This document shows positions 26,247-35,102 of a DNA stretch of 64,000 bases, in pieces. The number at the start of each line of letters is the position of its first letter. The first letter of the stretch is position 1. Origin of the DNA: Acidobacteriota bacterium (GTDB lineage: Bacteria; Acidobacteriota; Vicinamibacteria; Marinacidobacterales; Marinacidobacteraceae); contig JAJEIY010000049.1 of NCBI GenBank assembly GCA_022828085.1, positions 1 through 64,000 of the forward strand. The letters run 5' to 3'. The position numbers and the translations under genes are program-made. The notes under the pieces were generated by a model. It did no database searches, was not told the DNA's origin, and saw only the letters and a list, made by a program, of their open reading frames with translations.

Positions 26247-27947
26247 CTAGTCTCCGAACGCGCGGCGGATTCCCTCGATCGCGGCTTCCCGGCCCCTGGT
26301 GAACCGCAGAATCCCCTCGAAGACCAACCCGACGGCGAGCGCCATGATCGCCCCGCCCACCAATAGCAGGACGAGGTTGCCGGACTCCGCGTAGAGCCGA
26401 ATGTTGTAGATCATGGCGGCGATGGTGATGCCGACCATGAACACCATCGGGAAGAGCGCGAAGGCGAACGGCTTCTTGCGGAAGTAGAGGTAGAGGGTGA
26501 CCGACAGCAGGGTCAGTCCCGCCATGATCTGGTTCGTGGTCCCGAAGAGCGCCCAGAGCGCGGTGCCCGCGGGCACCATCTCTCCGGTCCCCGACGGGAC
26601 CTTCATCAGCGCGAAGAAGCCGATGATCGCCACCGCGAGCAGGGAGGCCACGTGGCGGTTCCCGAGGGCCGGAACCTTGATGCTCTCCGAGATCTCCTCG
26701 ATGTTGTAGCGGAGGATCCGGGTTGCCGAGTCGAGGGTGGTGAGGGCGAAGGAGACCGCCACCAGCGCCACGAAGGCCTTCCCCGCCTCCACCGGAATCC
26801 CGATGGTGACCAGGAAGTTGGCGGCTCCCGTGATGTAGGCGTCCAGCTTCTGGGCGAGACCGTTCGCGGCGTTCCAGTCCGCGTAGTGTTGGTGCCACAG
26901 ATCGCTGCTCGCGAATCCCGCGGTACAGGCGAGCACGGCCGAAAGCCCGAGCAGGCTCTCGGCGATCATCCCCCCGTAGCCGATGAGGGGCGCGTCGCTC
27001 TCCTTGTTGATCTGCTTGGAAGTGGTGCCCGACGAGACCAGCGCGTGGAACCCGGAAACCGCGCCGCAGGCGATCACGACGAAGACGAACGGGAGAATGG
27101 GCGGGGCGCCGCTGGGCTCGGGGTTGTAGGCAGGGGCCGCGAACTCGGGGTTCTGGATCACGAAGGAGACGAAGATCCCGATGAGCCCCAGGTAGAGCAG
27201 GATGGAGTTCAGGAAGTCCCGCGGCTGGAGCAGCAGCCAGACGGGCAGGACCGAGGCGCAGAAGGCGTAGACCAGCAGCACATAGCTCCAGGCCGTCGTG
27301 GAGAGATCCGGCGTCGGAATCACCGCCATCCCGAGCCAGATGCTCACGAACAGGAGCGTGGCGCCCACGGGCACGAGGTAGCGCAGCGGGACGCCCTTCC
27401 GATAGGAGAGGTACCCCATGGCGATGGCGAGCACCATCACCGCGGTGCTCGGAGCGACCGCCTCGGGATAGAAGATGCTCGAGAAGAGCTGCGCGACGAC
27501 CTGGACGAAGACGCCCATCGCGAGCCCGACCAGGAAGACGATCAGGGCGTGGAAGAGGTACTTGGCGCGCCGGCCGATGATGTCCTCGGCGATCCGGCCG
27601 ATGGACCTGCCCTTCGCCCGGATGCTGATGCAGAGCGCCGAGAAGTCGTGCACCGCGCCCACCAGCAGGGTTCCGACGACCACCCAGATCATCGCGGGGA
27701 CCCAGCCCCAGATCACCGCGATGGCCGGCCCGAGCATGGGGGCCAGACCCGCGATGGAGGCGTAGTGGTGCCCGAAGAGGACCGGCTTCGGGGTCGGGAC
27801 GTAGTCGTGCCCGTCGTTCAGTTCGTGGGCGGGAGTCGGCCGCGAATCGTCCAGCTCGAAGGAGCGGCGGGCGATGCGCCGGCCGTAGAAGCGGTAGCCG
27901 ACGATGTAGAGCGCGAAGCACACGAGCGTCGCGAGCAGTGGGCTCAT
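26247..27947 (-). CDS. cstA: carbon starvation protein A family transporter
   Basis: A 566-residue inner-membrane transporter with about 15 hydrophobic segments. CstA features are RFYGRRIARR near the N-terminus, HDYVPTPKPVLFGHHYASIAG, GPAIAVIWGWVPAMIWVV and AVSGFHALVSSGTTSKQI in the middle. The family imports peptides or pyruvate during carbon limitation. It is shorter than E. coli CstA (about 700), like other compact members. It heads the minus-strand set amidohydrolase, gamma-glutamyltransferase, SUMF1, so peptide or amino-acid uptake fits the context. ATG 27947 is used. Confidence 0.93.
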   Translation of the reverse strand: MSPLLATLVCFALYIVGYRFYGRRIARRSFELDDSRPTPAHELNDGHDYVPTPKPVLFGHHYASIAGLAPMLGPAIAVIWGWVPAMIWVVVGTLLVGAVHDFSALCISIRAKGRSIGRIAEDIIGRRAKYLFHALIVFLVGLAMGVFVQVVAQLFSSIFYPEAVAPSTAVMVLAIAMGYLSYRKGVPLRYLVPVGATLLFVSIWLGMAVIPTPDLSTTAWSYVLLVYAFCASVLPVWLLLQPRDFLNSILLYLGLIGIFVSFVIQNPEFAAPAYNPEPSGAPPILPFVFVVIACGAVSGFHALVSSGTTSKQINKESDAPLIGYGGMIAESLLGLSAVLACTAGFASSDLWHQHYADWNAANGLAQKLDAYITGAANFLVTIGIPVEAGKAFVALVAVSFALTTLDSATRILRYNIEEISESIKVPALGNRHVASLLAVAIIGFFALMKVPSGTGEMVPAGTALWALFGTTNQIMAGLTLLSVTLYLYFRKKPFAFALFPMVFMVGITIAAMIYNIRLYAESGNLVLLLVGGAIMALAVGLVFEGILRFTRGREAAIEGIRRAFGD

Positions 27948-28078
27948 CGGCGTCCTTCCTTTCGCTCCTAGCGCGGTAGCCGGCCGAACATAACAAAGGA
28001 AGGGCGCATTCCGGAAGGAATTTCGCGGCCGGAAGGACCCCCGCTGGTAGCATCGCGCCCCCCGGAAGGAGGGTCACG

Positions 28079-28747
28079 ATGCGCAGCGAAATGGTTTCCT
28101 TTGCCGCGAACGGCGGTTCCGCGGACGGCTACCTGGCGGTGCCGGATCGGCCGGGGCCCGGGGTTCTGGTGATCCAGGAATGGTGGGGTCTGGTAGGCCA
28201 CATCAGGGAGGTTGCCGACCGCTTCGCGGAGGCCGGATTCACGGCGCTCGCTCCCGATCTGTTCCACGGCGAGGCGACCACCTCGCCGGACGAGGCCGGC
28301 AAGCTGTTCATGGCGCTCGAGGTGGACCGCGCCGAGCAGGACCTGCGCGGCGCCGCGGACCACCTGGCGACCGTCGCCTCCGGCGACTCCGTCGGGGTGG
28401 TGGGTTTCTGCATGGGCGGCCAGCTCGCGCTCTATGCCGCCAGCAAGTCGCCGCGCATCGGCGCGTGCGTCGACTTCTACGGCGTCCACCCGAACGTTCA
28501 CCCGGACTACGGCGCGATCCGCTGTCCGGTGCTCGGGCTCTTCGCCGAGAACGACGGGTTCGTGAACGCCGAGGCGGTCGCCAACCTGGACGCATCGCTC
28601 ACCGGTGCGGGCGTTGCTCACGAGTTCCACACGTATCCGGGAACCGACCACGCGTTCTTCAACGACGGCCGTCCGGAGGTGTATGACGCCGACGCGGCCG
28701 CCGACGCCTGGGACCGGGTGGTCCGCCTCTTCCGCGGCAGCCTCTGA
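28079..28747 (+). CDS. dienelactone hydrolase family protein
   Basis: A 222-residue cytoplasmic alpha/beta hydrolase. The catalytic triad is visible as Cys111 in VGFCMGG, Asp159 in FAENDG and His191 in GTDHAFF. VIQEWWGL and APDLFHG are typical of dienelactone hydrolases, which open enol-lactones in aromatic degradation. No other aromatic-degradation genes are nearby, so the substrate may be another ester or lactone. ATG 28079 follows GGAAGGAGGG. It is divergent from cstA. Confidence 0.92.
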   Translation: MRSEMVSFAANGGSADGYLAVPDRPGPGVLVIQEWWGLVGHIREVADRFAEAGFTALAPDLFHGEATTSPDEAGKLFMALEVDRAEQDLRGAADHLATVASGDSVGVVGFCMGGQLALYAASKSPRIGACVDFYGVHPNVHPDYGAIRCPVLGLFAENDGFVNAEAVANLDASLTGAGVAHEFHTYPGTDHAFFNDGRPEVYDADAAADAWDRVVRLFRGSL

Positions 28748-28783
28748 AGCCGGGGCCGCCGCACCGGCTGGCCAACCGGGGTG

Positions 28784-29512
28784 TCAGTCGCTCCGGGCCG
28801 GCAGTTTTCCCGCCCTGGTCCCCGCGTCCTTCACCCGCCGGGTGAAGGCCATCATCATCCGGGTCTCGCGCTCGGTGAGGCCGGCGCGCCCGAAGAGTTC
28901 GCGCCATTCGGCGAAGCGCGCTTCCGGTTTTTCCGGCGGCAGGAACCCAACGGCCAGCATGGCGTCGCGCAGGGTGAGGAGCGCGCGCTCAGCCTGCTCC
29001 GCGGTTGCCCGCCGCACGGGTTCCTCGGTTGCGGGACCGCTCGCCAGAAAGATCTCGTAGGCGGCGATCATCGCGGCCTGGGCAAGGTTCAGGGAGGGCT
29101 GGCGGAGCGAGGCGGGGATCCGCACCTGGCGCTGGCAGAGCGAGCGCTCCTCCAGGGTCAGCCCGCTCGACTCGTTGCCGAAGACCACCGCGACCTCGCC
29201 GCCGGACTCCACGGCCGCGATTTCGCCGGCGAGTTCCCGCGGCGTCAGGTGGCGGATCGCTTCCCGGCCCCGGCCGCTCAGTCCGGCCACCAGCCGGCAA
29301 CCGCCGACCGCTTCGGCCAGCGTCGGGAACACGGCTGCCTGTTCGAGTACCTCCTCGGCCTGCCAGGCCATGCGGAAGGCCTCAACGGTGCGCCAGTCTC
29401 CCGGCTGGACGAGCCGCAGCCCCGCGAGTCCCGTATTGCCGATCACCCGGGCGACCGCGCCGATGTTCGCGGGCCGGCGGGGCCGAACGAGCACGATGTG
29501 GACCTGCGCCAT
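28784..29512 (-). CDS. TrmJ-like tRNA/rRNA methyltransferase (SpoU family)
   Basis: A 242-residue SPOUT methyltransferase using S-adenosylmethionine. The N-terminal VLVRPRRPANIGAVARVIGNTGL is followed by the knot motifs VAVVFGNESSGLT and SLNLAQAAMIAAYEIF, and a C-terminal helical tail. The length and motifs best match TrmJ (2'-O-methylation at tRNA position 32), but other SpoU methylases are possible. ATG 29512 is chosen because MAQVHIVLVRP is the family start. The gene is divergent from the downstream toxin-antitoxin operon. Confidence 0.88.
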   Translation of the reverse strand: MAQVHIVLVRPRRPANIGAVARVIGNTGLAGLRLVQPGDWRTVEAFRMAWQAEEVLEQAAVFPTLAEAVGGCRLVAGLSGRGREAIRHLTPRELAGEIAAVESGGEVAVVFGNESSGLTLEERSLCQRQVRIPASLRQPSLNLAQAAMIAAYEIFLASGPATEEPVRRATAEQAERALLTLRDAMLAVGFLPPEKPEARFAEWRELFGRAGLTERETRMMMAFTRRVKDAGTRAGKLPARSD

Positions 29513-29564
29513 GGCGGCGTGCGTATCGTAGGGGCGCTCCGGATCCGGCACGGTCCACACTGGA

Positions 29565-29613
29565 TTGCGACAAGACCCAATTACGGACTATATTTGGTTC
29601 TGTTGTGAGGTGA
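29565..29613 (+). promoter_or_regulatory. promoter and ribosome-binding site of the Phd/ParE module
   Basis: TTGCGA at 29565-29570 and TATATT at 29589-29594 are 18 nt apart, a good sigma-70 match. GAGGTGAT at 29607-29614 lies just before ATG 29618. Unlike the vapB-like promoter at 9631, this transcript would carry a short leader with a normal ribosome-binding site. Confidence 0.55.
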
Positions 29614-29617
29614 TGCC

Positions 29618-29893
29618 ATGCCTTTGTCCGACCGGATCAAGCCGATCAGTCATTTGAAGGCCCAGGCGGCCGAGATCGTCCGCACGCTCGGGGACCATCA
29701 GGAGCCGCTCATCATCACGCAGAACGGCGAAGCCAAGGCGGTGCTGCAGGACATCGGCAGCTATGAACGGATGCAGGAAACCCTGGCCCTCCTCAGGATG
29801 CTCGCACTGGGAGACCGTCAGATGGAAGCCGGCAAGACACAGCCCGCCGCCGAAGTGATCGCGCGGCTTCGGGAGCGCCATCGGGCTGACTGA
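29618..29893 (+). CDS. Phd/YefM-family antitoxin
   Basis: A 91-residue protein with the Phd/YefM N-terminal fold: ISHLKAQAAEIVRTL, then EPLIITQNGEAKAVLQDIGSYERM, which is the DNA-binding and dimerisation half. The C-terminal half (RQMEAGKTQPAAEVIARLRER) is charged and should bind the toxin. The stop shares a base with the toxin start (TGATG), implying coupled translation. Confidence 0.9.
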   Translation: MPLSDRIKPISHLKAQAAEIVRTLGDHQEPLIITQNGEAKAVLQDIGSYERMQETLALLRMLALGDRQMEAGKTQPAAEVIARLRERHRAD

Positions 29894-30234
29894 TGCCTTT
29901 CGCCGTCCGGCTGAGCGATGACGCCGTTCGGGATCTGGAGGACATTTGCGAATACGTGGCCCGGGTGGATGGGAGCCGTCGGGCCCAGTACGTGCTGACG
30001 CGCATCGAAGAGGCGGTCGCGGCGTTGTCCGCGTTCCCGGAACGCGGCAGTTTTCCGGATGAACTGCTGGAGTTCGGCATCCGTCGCTATCGCGAGGTGT
30101 TCTTCAAGCCCTATCGAATCGTCTACCGCGTGGAGGAAGACAGTGTTTTCGTGCTGCTGATCGCGGACGGACGCCGAGACCTGCGGACCATGCTCCTGCG
30201 GCGGCTGCTTCGCGCCGACGCGTCAGCGCAGTGA
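29893..30234 (+). CDS. ParE/RelE-superfamily toxin
   Basis: A 113-residue toxin of the ParE/RelE fold: VRLSDDAVRDLEDICEYVARVD, then ALSAFPERGSFPDELLEFGIRRYREVFFKPYRIVYRVEEDSV and a C-terminal FVLLIADGRRDLRTMLLRRL. The central RRYREVFFKPYRIVY block and the D.RRD motif are typical of RelE/ParE. Whether it cleaves mRNA or poisons gyrase cannot be told. It overlaps its antitoxin by 1 nt. Confidence 0.9.
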   Translation: MPFAVRLSDDAVRDLEDICEYVARVDGSRRAQYVLTRIEEAVAALSAFPERGSFPDELLEFGIRRYREVFFKPYRIVYRVEEDSVFVLLIADGRRDLRTMLLRRLLRADASAQ

Positions 30235-30315
30235 ATCAGCCGGGAGTCCTGATTCCCAGTCCGATGGACCCGATGGCCCTTCCACCGGCGCCGCAGCCGA
30301 CGCGCGCCTTCCCGC

Positions 30316-30612
30316 GTGCCTGACCGCGGCCCGTTCCACGACCTGAAGCCAGTGGGAGACCGGGGCGCGTTCAGCGTTCCCCTTCGGAAGTGGCGCGAGA
30401 TCCTGTTCGTCGGCGCGATGCGCGAGACGGAGGACGGAACCTATGTCCGCGATCCGTCGCGACCCCTTCCTCCCATGCGGCAGCCCGAGTACTTCGCGGC
30501 GGGTCGGCGCTTCCGGGCCGAGCCGTTGCCCGACCCACGAGAGGGCAGGGCGGACCCGCTGAATCCCCGAATCCGCGACCGTAGCCGGGTGCTGCTGACG
30601 CCGGTGGACTAG
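30316..30612 (+). CDS. hypothetical protein (weak)
   Basis: A 98-codon frame from GTG fills most of the 385-nt gap between the ParE-type toxin and hisS. The protein is basic, Pro- and Arg-rich, with WREILFVGAMRETEDGTYVRD in the middle and no recognised domain. The composition is partly protein-like, but no ribosome-binding site or homologue is recognised. It may be a gene remnant. Nothing else is seen in 30235-30619. Confidence 0.3.
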   Translation: MPDRGPFHDLKPVGDRGAFSVPLRKWREILFVGAMRETEDGTYVRDPSRPLPPMRQPEYFAAGRRFRAEPLPDPREGRADPLNPRIRDRSRVLLTPVD

Positions 30613-30619
30613 GGATCGG

Positions 30620-31984
30620 TCAGCTCTGGAGGGTCGCCGGGATGTCCGCGAGCGGCACGGTGCGCTGCTCGCCGCTTTCCAGGTTACGGACGGTGCAGCA
30701 GTCGCCGTCGAGCTCCTGCTCGCCAAGGATCAGCGCGAAACGAACGCCGGCGGCCGCTGCGCGCCCGAGCTGCTTCCCGAGTTTCAGGGAGTCCACCTGG
30801 ACGTCGAGCCGCACTCCGGCCGCTCGCAGGGTGCGGGCGACCCGGAGGGTGTCGCGGACGGCGATTCCCGGGAGGGGACAGAGCATCGCCTGCGGCGCCG
30901 AGCCTTCGGCCGAGAACGCGCCGCCCTCCTCGAGCAGCATCAGGATGCGTTCCATGCCCAGCGAGAACCCCACCGCCGGGGTCGCCCTCCCGCTGAACAT
31001 CCCGACGAGTCCGTCGTAGCGGCCGCCTCCGGCCAGCGACCCGGCGCCTCCCGCCGCGACCACTTCGAAGATGGGTCCCGTGTAGTAGCTCAGGCCCCGC
31101 GCCAGGCTGGGAGCGAAACGGACCGGGGCGGCTCCTCCCAGCGCGCCGTCGAGCGAATCCAGCAGTTCGACGAGGTCCGAAGCGGCACTCCTTCCGGGCC
31201 CCTCCGGCAGCGCCTGCCCGAGACCGCGGAGCCGGTCCAGATCGCCGTCCCGGTCTTCCGCGGCGCCGGGCACCAGCTCGAGGAGTCGCCGGGCCCGGTC
31301 CGGCCCCACTGCGGCGAGGCCGCCGAGCTCGCTCGCCACTGCCTCCCGGCCGATCTTGCCCATCTTGTCGAGCACCACGAGCGTCTCCTGCTCGGACCGG
31401 GCGGGGATTCCGCTGGCCGCGATCAGCGCCCGGAGCAACTCCCGGTGGTTCAGCAGGATGGTGAAGTCCGAAAAGCCGAGAGCCGCCAGCGCCGCGTGCA
31501 GGACCACCAGCGCCTCCGCATCGGCGACCAGGGAACTGCTGCCGACGATGTCGGCGTCGCACTGGGTGAACTCGCGGAAACGCCCGCGCTGGGCGCGGTC
31601 CGCCCGCCAGACCGACTGGATCTGGTAGCGGCGGAACACCGGGGGCAGTTGGGCGCGGTACTCCGCGGTGACCCGGGCGAGCGGCACCGTGAGGTCGTAG
31701 CGCAGTCCGAGCTCGGACAGGTCTCCCGGCTCCACCGGCTGCCGGCCCAGGGCCCGCGCCAGCCGCTCGCCCCGGTGAAGCACCCGGTAGATGAGCTGGT
31801 CGCCCTCCTCGCCGTACTTCCCGAGCAGCGTCGAAAGCCGCTCCATCGCCGGCGTCTCGAGGGGTACGAAGCCGTGCGCCGCGAACGCGGTCTCGACGCG
31901 GCGGAACGCCTCCCGGCGGGTCAGCGCAGCGGCGGGAAGGTGGTCCCGCATCCCGCTGACCGGCTTGGTTGGCGCTTTCCCCAT
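30620..31984 (-). CDS. hisS: histidine--tRNA ligase
   Basis: A 454-residue class II aminoacyl-tRNA synthetase that charges tRNA(His). Visible features are the N-terminal MRDHLPAAALTRREAF, motif 1 around the dimer interface (PLETPAMERLSTLL), motif 2 FRRYQIQSVWRADRAQRGRFREFTQCDAD, the histidine-binding loop LARGLSYYTGPIFEV with GGRYDGLVGMF, motif 3 AVGFSLGMERILMLL and a C-terminal anticodon-binding domain. ATG 31984 gives the family-typical start; the longer upstream frame overlaps the divergent secreted-protein gene and is not protein-like. Confidence 0.96.
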   Translation of the reverse strand: MGKAPTKPVSGMRDHLPAAALTRREAFRRVETAFAAHGFVPLETPAMERLSTLLGKYGEEGDQLIYRVLHRGERLARALGRQPVEPGDLSELGLRYDLTVPLARVTAEYRAQLPPVFRRYQIQSVWRADRAQRGRFREFTQCDADIVGSSSLVADAEALVVLHAALAALGFSDFTILLNHRELLRALIAASGIPARSEQETLVVLDKMGKIGREAVASELGGLAAVGPDRARRLLELVPGAAEDRDGDLDRLRGLGQALPEGPGRSAASDLVELLDSLDGALGGAAPVRFAPSLARGLSYYTGPIFEVVAAGGAGSLAGGGRYDGLVGMFSGRATPAVGFSLGMERILMLLEEGGAFSAEGSAPQAMLCPLPGIAVRDTLRVARTLRAAGVRLDVQVDSLKLGKQLGRAAAAGVRFALILGEQELDGDCCTVRNLESGEQRTVPLADIPATLQS

Positions 31985-32084
31985 GGACGGCGGGGAGCAT
32001 ACTGACCGCTCCGCTGGTATGCGTTGCCACCGCTGCGCCACAATGACCGGTGAGAGTCGGCGGGTTCGCCGGCGGGAGGGCACC

Positions 32085-32435
32085 ATGCTCCTGAATCGAA
32101 TCGCAGCCATCACCGTCTCCCTCGCGTTCTTTGTGCTGGGGGCGTCGGCGTTCACATTCACGGCGCCCGCACAGGAGCAGACCTGGGCGGCGCACGTCAC
32201 CGACGACATGTGCGCCAAGGAGCACATGATGGACGGGATGACCGATCCGGAATGCGCCATCGCGTGCGTCGAGATGGGGGCGGCGCTCGCGCTCTTCGTG
32301 GAGGCGGACGACGCCGTGTACGCGGTGGACGACCAGGCGAAGGTGGGAGATTTCGCGGGGCAGGACGTCACGGTCACCGGTGTCCTGAGCGAGGACGGGA
32401 CCACGGTGACCGTCCATTCCATCGAAGCGCGCTGA
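32085..32435 (+). CDS. small secreted Cys-containing protein (DUF5818-like)
   Basis: A 116-residue exported protein with signal MLLNRIAAITVSLAFFVLGASAF. The mature part WAAHVTDDMCAKEHMMDGMTDPECAIACVEMGAALALF, then a V(Y/T)-rich half with DFAGQDVTVTGVLSEDGTTVTVHSI, resembles the short secreted proteins common in Acidobacteriota (DUF5818-like OB-fold with a C..C..C motif). Function unknown; metal or redox binding by the three cysteines is possible. It is divergent from hisS and lies upstream of rho. Confidence 0.72.
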   Translation: MLLNRIAAITVSLAFFVLGASAFTFTAPAQEQTWAAHVTDDMCAKEHMMDGMTDPECAIACVEMGAALALFVEADDAVYAVDDQAKVGDFAGQDVTVTGVLSEDGTTVTVHSIEAR

Positions 32436-32762
32436 CCCCCTGGACGCTCTCCCCCGCGCGGTTTTCACGGGGCGGCCGGGTCCCACCGTGCTAGACTTTC
32501 TTCCCGGATTCGCTGGGGGATGACGCGGCTCCAGTCGCGGCGCGTTCCCCACCCACTGTGACCCGGTCTCAACTCACCGCGGTTTCGCTCCGCAGCTGAC
32601 GACCGGCGTTCCCGGGGACTCCGATCCGCGGACCGGTGAGGCCGGTTCTGCGCGCCTTGAGGTGCGCCGGCCCGATTTCGCCGTCGAGGCTGTCGCTCGG
32701 CGACCCTCGCCAGTGCCGGCACCGTCCGCTTTCCGGAGCTGTCGAATCAAAGGCTCCTGCCC
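32436..32762 (+). other. rho 5' leader with extended -10 promoter
   Basis: This 327-nt region holds no gene. An extended -10 element TGCTAGACT is at 32489-32497, so the rho message would carry a leader of about 260 nt (or 355 nt to the second ATG). Long leaders are usual where Rho controls its own transcription. The stretch 32600-32720 is GC-rich with several short inverted repeats but no family I can name. Confidence 0.4.
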
Positions 32763-34100
32763 ATGCCGGACCTGCACCCAGCGGCCCCGCCGAAGCAGAC
32801 AACAGTCAACCGAACGACCTCCTTGGCAAAAACGCCCCCCACCTCTCAGGAAACGCCCATGCCCGACGCGCCCGTCGCCGCCGCGAACGAGGAAGTCGCG
32901 GTGGTCGAACCAGTTCCCCCGGCCGGCGAAAAGGAACGCGAACCGCAAGCCAGGGAACCGGAAATCCCTCGCATCGAGATCACCGGCCTGCTGGACATCG
33001 GGCCTCGCGACAGCGGTCATCTGCGGCTCCTCGCCAACAACTTCCTGCCCCGGGCTACGGATGTCCGGGTTCCGTTCGGCCTGATCGACCGTTACAAGCT
33101 CCGCGAGGGGCACACGATCCTCGGCTATCACGGTCCGCCGAGGCGGGGCCGGCGGCGCGGCGGGCCGCCACGCGCGGAACTGCACACCGTCCTCGAAGTC
33201 AACGGCTACCCCGTCGACGCACTGCCTCCCCGGCGGAACTACGCCGATCTGATCAGCGAGCATCCGGCTCCCCGGATCGAACTGGCGCGGACCGAACCGG
33301 CCCCGCTGTCGCTCCGCGTGGTCGATCTCATCTCTCCGGTCGGGAGGGGTCAGCGCGGCCTCATCGTCGCGGCTCCCAAGACCGGCAAGACGATCCTCCT
33401 CGAGCAGATCGGCGCCTCCATCTCGGACCACTACCCGGGCATCCACCTCATCATCCTGCTGATCGACGAACGCCCGGAGGAAGTGACCCACATGCGGCGT
33501 TCGGTCCCGAAGGCCGAAGTGGTCGCCTCGACCGCCGACAGCGGCAGCGCGGACCACGTGCGGGTCGCCCGGATCGTGCTGGAGCAGGCTCGCCGGCTCG
33601 TGGAGATGAAGGAAGACGTGGTCATCCTGCTCGACTCGATCACCCGGCTGGGGCGGGCGGCGAACCGGGAAATGCGTGGGAAGGGCCGCACCATGAGCGG
33701 CGGCATCGATTCCCGGGCGCTCGAGTTCCCCCGTCAGTTCTTCGGCGCAGCGCGCAAGATCGAGGACGGCGGCAGCCTGACGATTCTCGGGACGGCGCTG
33801 GTGGACACCGGAAGCCAGATGGACGAGGTCATCTTCCAGGAGTTCAAGGGCACCGGCAACATGGAACTGGTGCTGGACCGGAAGCTGGCGGAGTCGCGGA
33901 TCTTCCCCGCGATCGACATTCACCAGTCCGGAACCCGCCGTGAAGAGCTCCTGCTTTCGCCCGAAGAACTGCCGAAGACCCATCTGCTGCGCCGCGCGCT
34001 CGCGGGCCTGAAGCCGATGGAGGCGATGTCGCTGCTGCTCGGCCGGATGGAACGGACGAAGAACAACGCCGACATGCTGGCGTCGATCCGGGTCTCCTGA
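32763..34100 (+). CDS. rho: transcription termination factor Rho
   Basis: Rho is a hexameric RNA helicase that terminates transcription. The protein is 445 residues from ATG 32763, or 413 from ATG 32859 (MPDAPVAAA); the first start adds a low-complexity Pro/Thr segment. The cold-shock-like RNA-binding domain is seen in [22 protein letters not shown]...[14 protein letters not shown]. The ATPase core shows Walker [20 protein letters not shown], Walker [15 protein letters not shown] (with the arginine-finger region), the R-loop [11 protein letters not shown] and [21 protein letters not shown]. The N-terminal helical subdomain of E. coli Rho is not evident. Confidence 0.97.
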   Translation: MPDLHPAAPPKQTTVNRTTSLAKTPPTSQETPMPDAPVAAANEEVAVVEPVPPAGEKEREPQAREPEIPRIEITGLLDIGPRDSGHLRLLANNFLPRATDVRVPFGLIDRYKLREGHTILGYHGPPRRGRRRGGPPRAELHTVLEVNGYPVDALPPRRNYADLISEHPAPRIELARTEPAPLSLRVVDLISPVGRGQRGLIVAAPKTGKTILLEQIGASISDHYPGIHLIILLIDERPEEVTHMRRSVPKAEVVASTADSGSADHVRVARIVLEQARRLVEMKEDVVILLDSITRLGRAANREMRGKGRTMSGGIDSRALEFPRQFFGAARKIEDGGSLTILGTALVDTGSQMDEVIFQEFKGTGNMELVLDRKLAESRIFPAIDIHQSGTRREELLLSPEELPKTHLLRRALAGLKPMEAMSLLLGRMERTKNNADMLASIRVS

Positions 34101-34126
34101 TCACCGTCCACGGCGCCCGACGCCAT

Positions 34127-34135
34127 TGCTAGAAT
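34127..34135 (+). promoter_or_regulatory. extended -10 promoter for rplU-rpmA
   Basis: TGCTAGAAT (TG-N-TAGAAT) lies 27 nt before the rplU start, giving a leader of about 20 nt. No strong -35 is seen, as expected for an extended -10. Confidence 0.5.
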
Positions 34136-34161
34136 CCCCCGTTCCTCCGGGCAGACACCTC

Positions 34162-34518
34162 ATGTACGCAATCTTCGAGAGCGGCGGCAAGCAGCACCGC
34201 GCCGAGCCCGGGCAGCGCCTTGCGCTCGAGAAGCTCGACGCCCGGGACGGGGACACCGTTTCCTTCGACCGCGTGCTCATGGTGCGGGACCCGGAGGGCG
34301 GCGAGTGCCGGATCGGCAGTCCCTACCTGCCGGAAACGACCGTTTCGGCGACGGTGCTGGCGCACTACCGCGATCCCAAGGTGCTGGTGTTCAAGCGCAA
34401 GCGCCGGAAGGGCTACCGGAAAAAGCAGGGACATCGGCAGGCTCGCGTCCAGGTCCGCGTGGATGCAATCCACGAGGGAACCCCGGACGCCGCGGACGGC
34501 TCGTCCGCAGCGGAGTAG
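34162..34518 (+). CDS. rplU: 50S ribosomal protein L21
   Basis: A 118-residue ribosomal protein that binds 23S rRNA with L20. The N-terminus MYAIFESGGKQHRAEPGQRL, the central DTVSFDRVLMV and the basic KVLVFKRKRRKGYRKKQGHRQ block are family-diagnostic. A short acidic Ala/Asp tail follows. ATG 34162 is the family start. rpmA follows after 45 nt, the usual pairing; obgE, often next, is absent here. Confidence 0.98.
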   Translation: MYAIFESGGKQHRAEPGQRLALEKLDARDGDTVSFDRVLMVRDPEGGECRIGSPYLPETTVSATVLAHYRDPKVLVFKRKRRKGYRKKQGHRQARVQVRVDAIHEGTPDAADGSSAAE

Positions 34519-34563
34519 ATCGGTCACGACACAAGAAGCGGCTGAAGCACTCGGGAGGTCAAC

Positions 34564-34818
34564 GTGGCGCACAAGAAGGGTCAGGGGAGTTCCAGGAACG
34601 GGCGCGACAGCCACTCGAAGCGGCTCGGCGTCAAGCGCTTCGCCGGCGAACGGGTGTCGGGCGGAACGATCCTGGTCCGCCAGCGCGGCACCCGCTTCAA
34701 GCCGGGGACCAACGTCGGGCGCGGGAATGACGACACGCTGTTCGCCAAGGTGGGCGGGGTCGTGCAGTTCTGGAACCGCGGGCGGCTGGGCCGGTTCATC
34801 TCGATCGCCGCAGACTGA
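34564..34818 (+). CDS. rpmA: 50S ribosomal protein L27
   Basis: An 84-residue protein at the ribosomal peptidyl-transferase centre. [20 protein letters not shown] is the conserved N-terminal tail that reaches the A/P site, followed by [25 protein letters not shown] and [16 protein letters not shown]. The start is GTG 34564 with AGGTCAAC upstream. The N-terminus is the direct AHKKG type, without the cleavable extension seen in Firmicutes. Confidence 0.98.
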   Translation: MAHKKGQGSSRNGRDSHSKRLGVKRFAGERVSGGTILVRQRGTRFKPGTNVGRGNDDTLFAKVGGVVQFWNRGRLGRFISIAAD

Positions 34819-35102
34819 TTCTCCCGGCCAAGTCCGTAAGTCCTTCCAGGGGCCGGCGGTTGCTGGCCCGTCCTTCCGCTTGCCGGTTGTGGTGAACGTC
34901 TGCCCGCATCCGCCTGCGGCGCAAAGCGCCGCCGGGGAGGGGTGTGGGGAGGGCTTCTCCCTCCCCACGAGAAACGGTGGCGCGCATCGCGCAGCGATGT
35001 GCGTCGCCATCCCGAGGGGGAAGCGCCCCGCGCGTCCGGGTTCCACGGACAGCGCATTCCGGCTGTCATGAGCGGCGTGCGGGGTGTTTCTCCCTCGGGA
35101 TA
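34819..35102. repeat. hairpin-rich intergenic region
   Basis: This 284-nt gap contains a chain of inverted repeats: GGGGCCGGCGGTTGCTGGCCC, GGCGC-AAA-GCGCC near 34920, GTGGGGAGG-(6 nt)-CCTCCCCAC near 34945-34970, and CGCATCGC-GCA-GCGATGTGCG near 34983-35004. CCCTCGGGA occurs twice (about 35013 and 35093). It is probably a degenerate dispersed element or several tandem hairpins that could end the rpmA transcript. No gene is supported. Confidence 0.45.
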
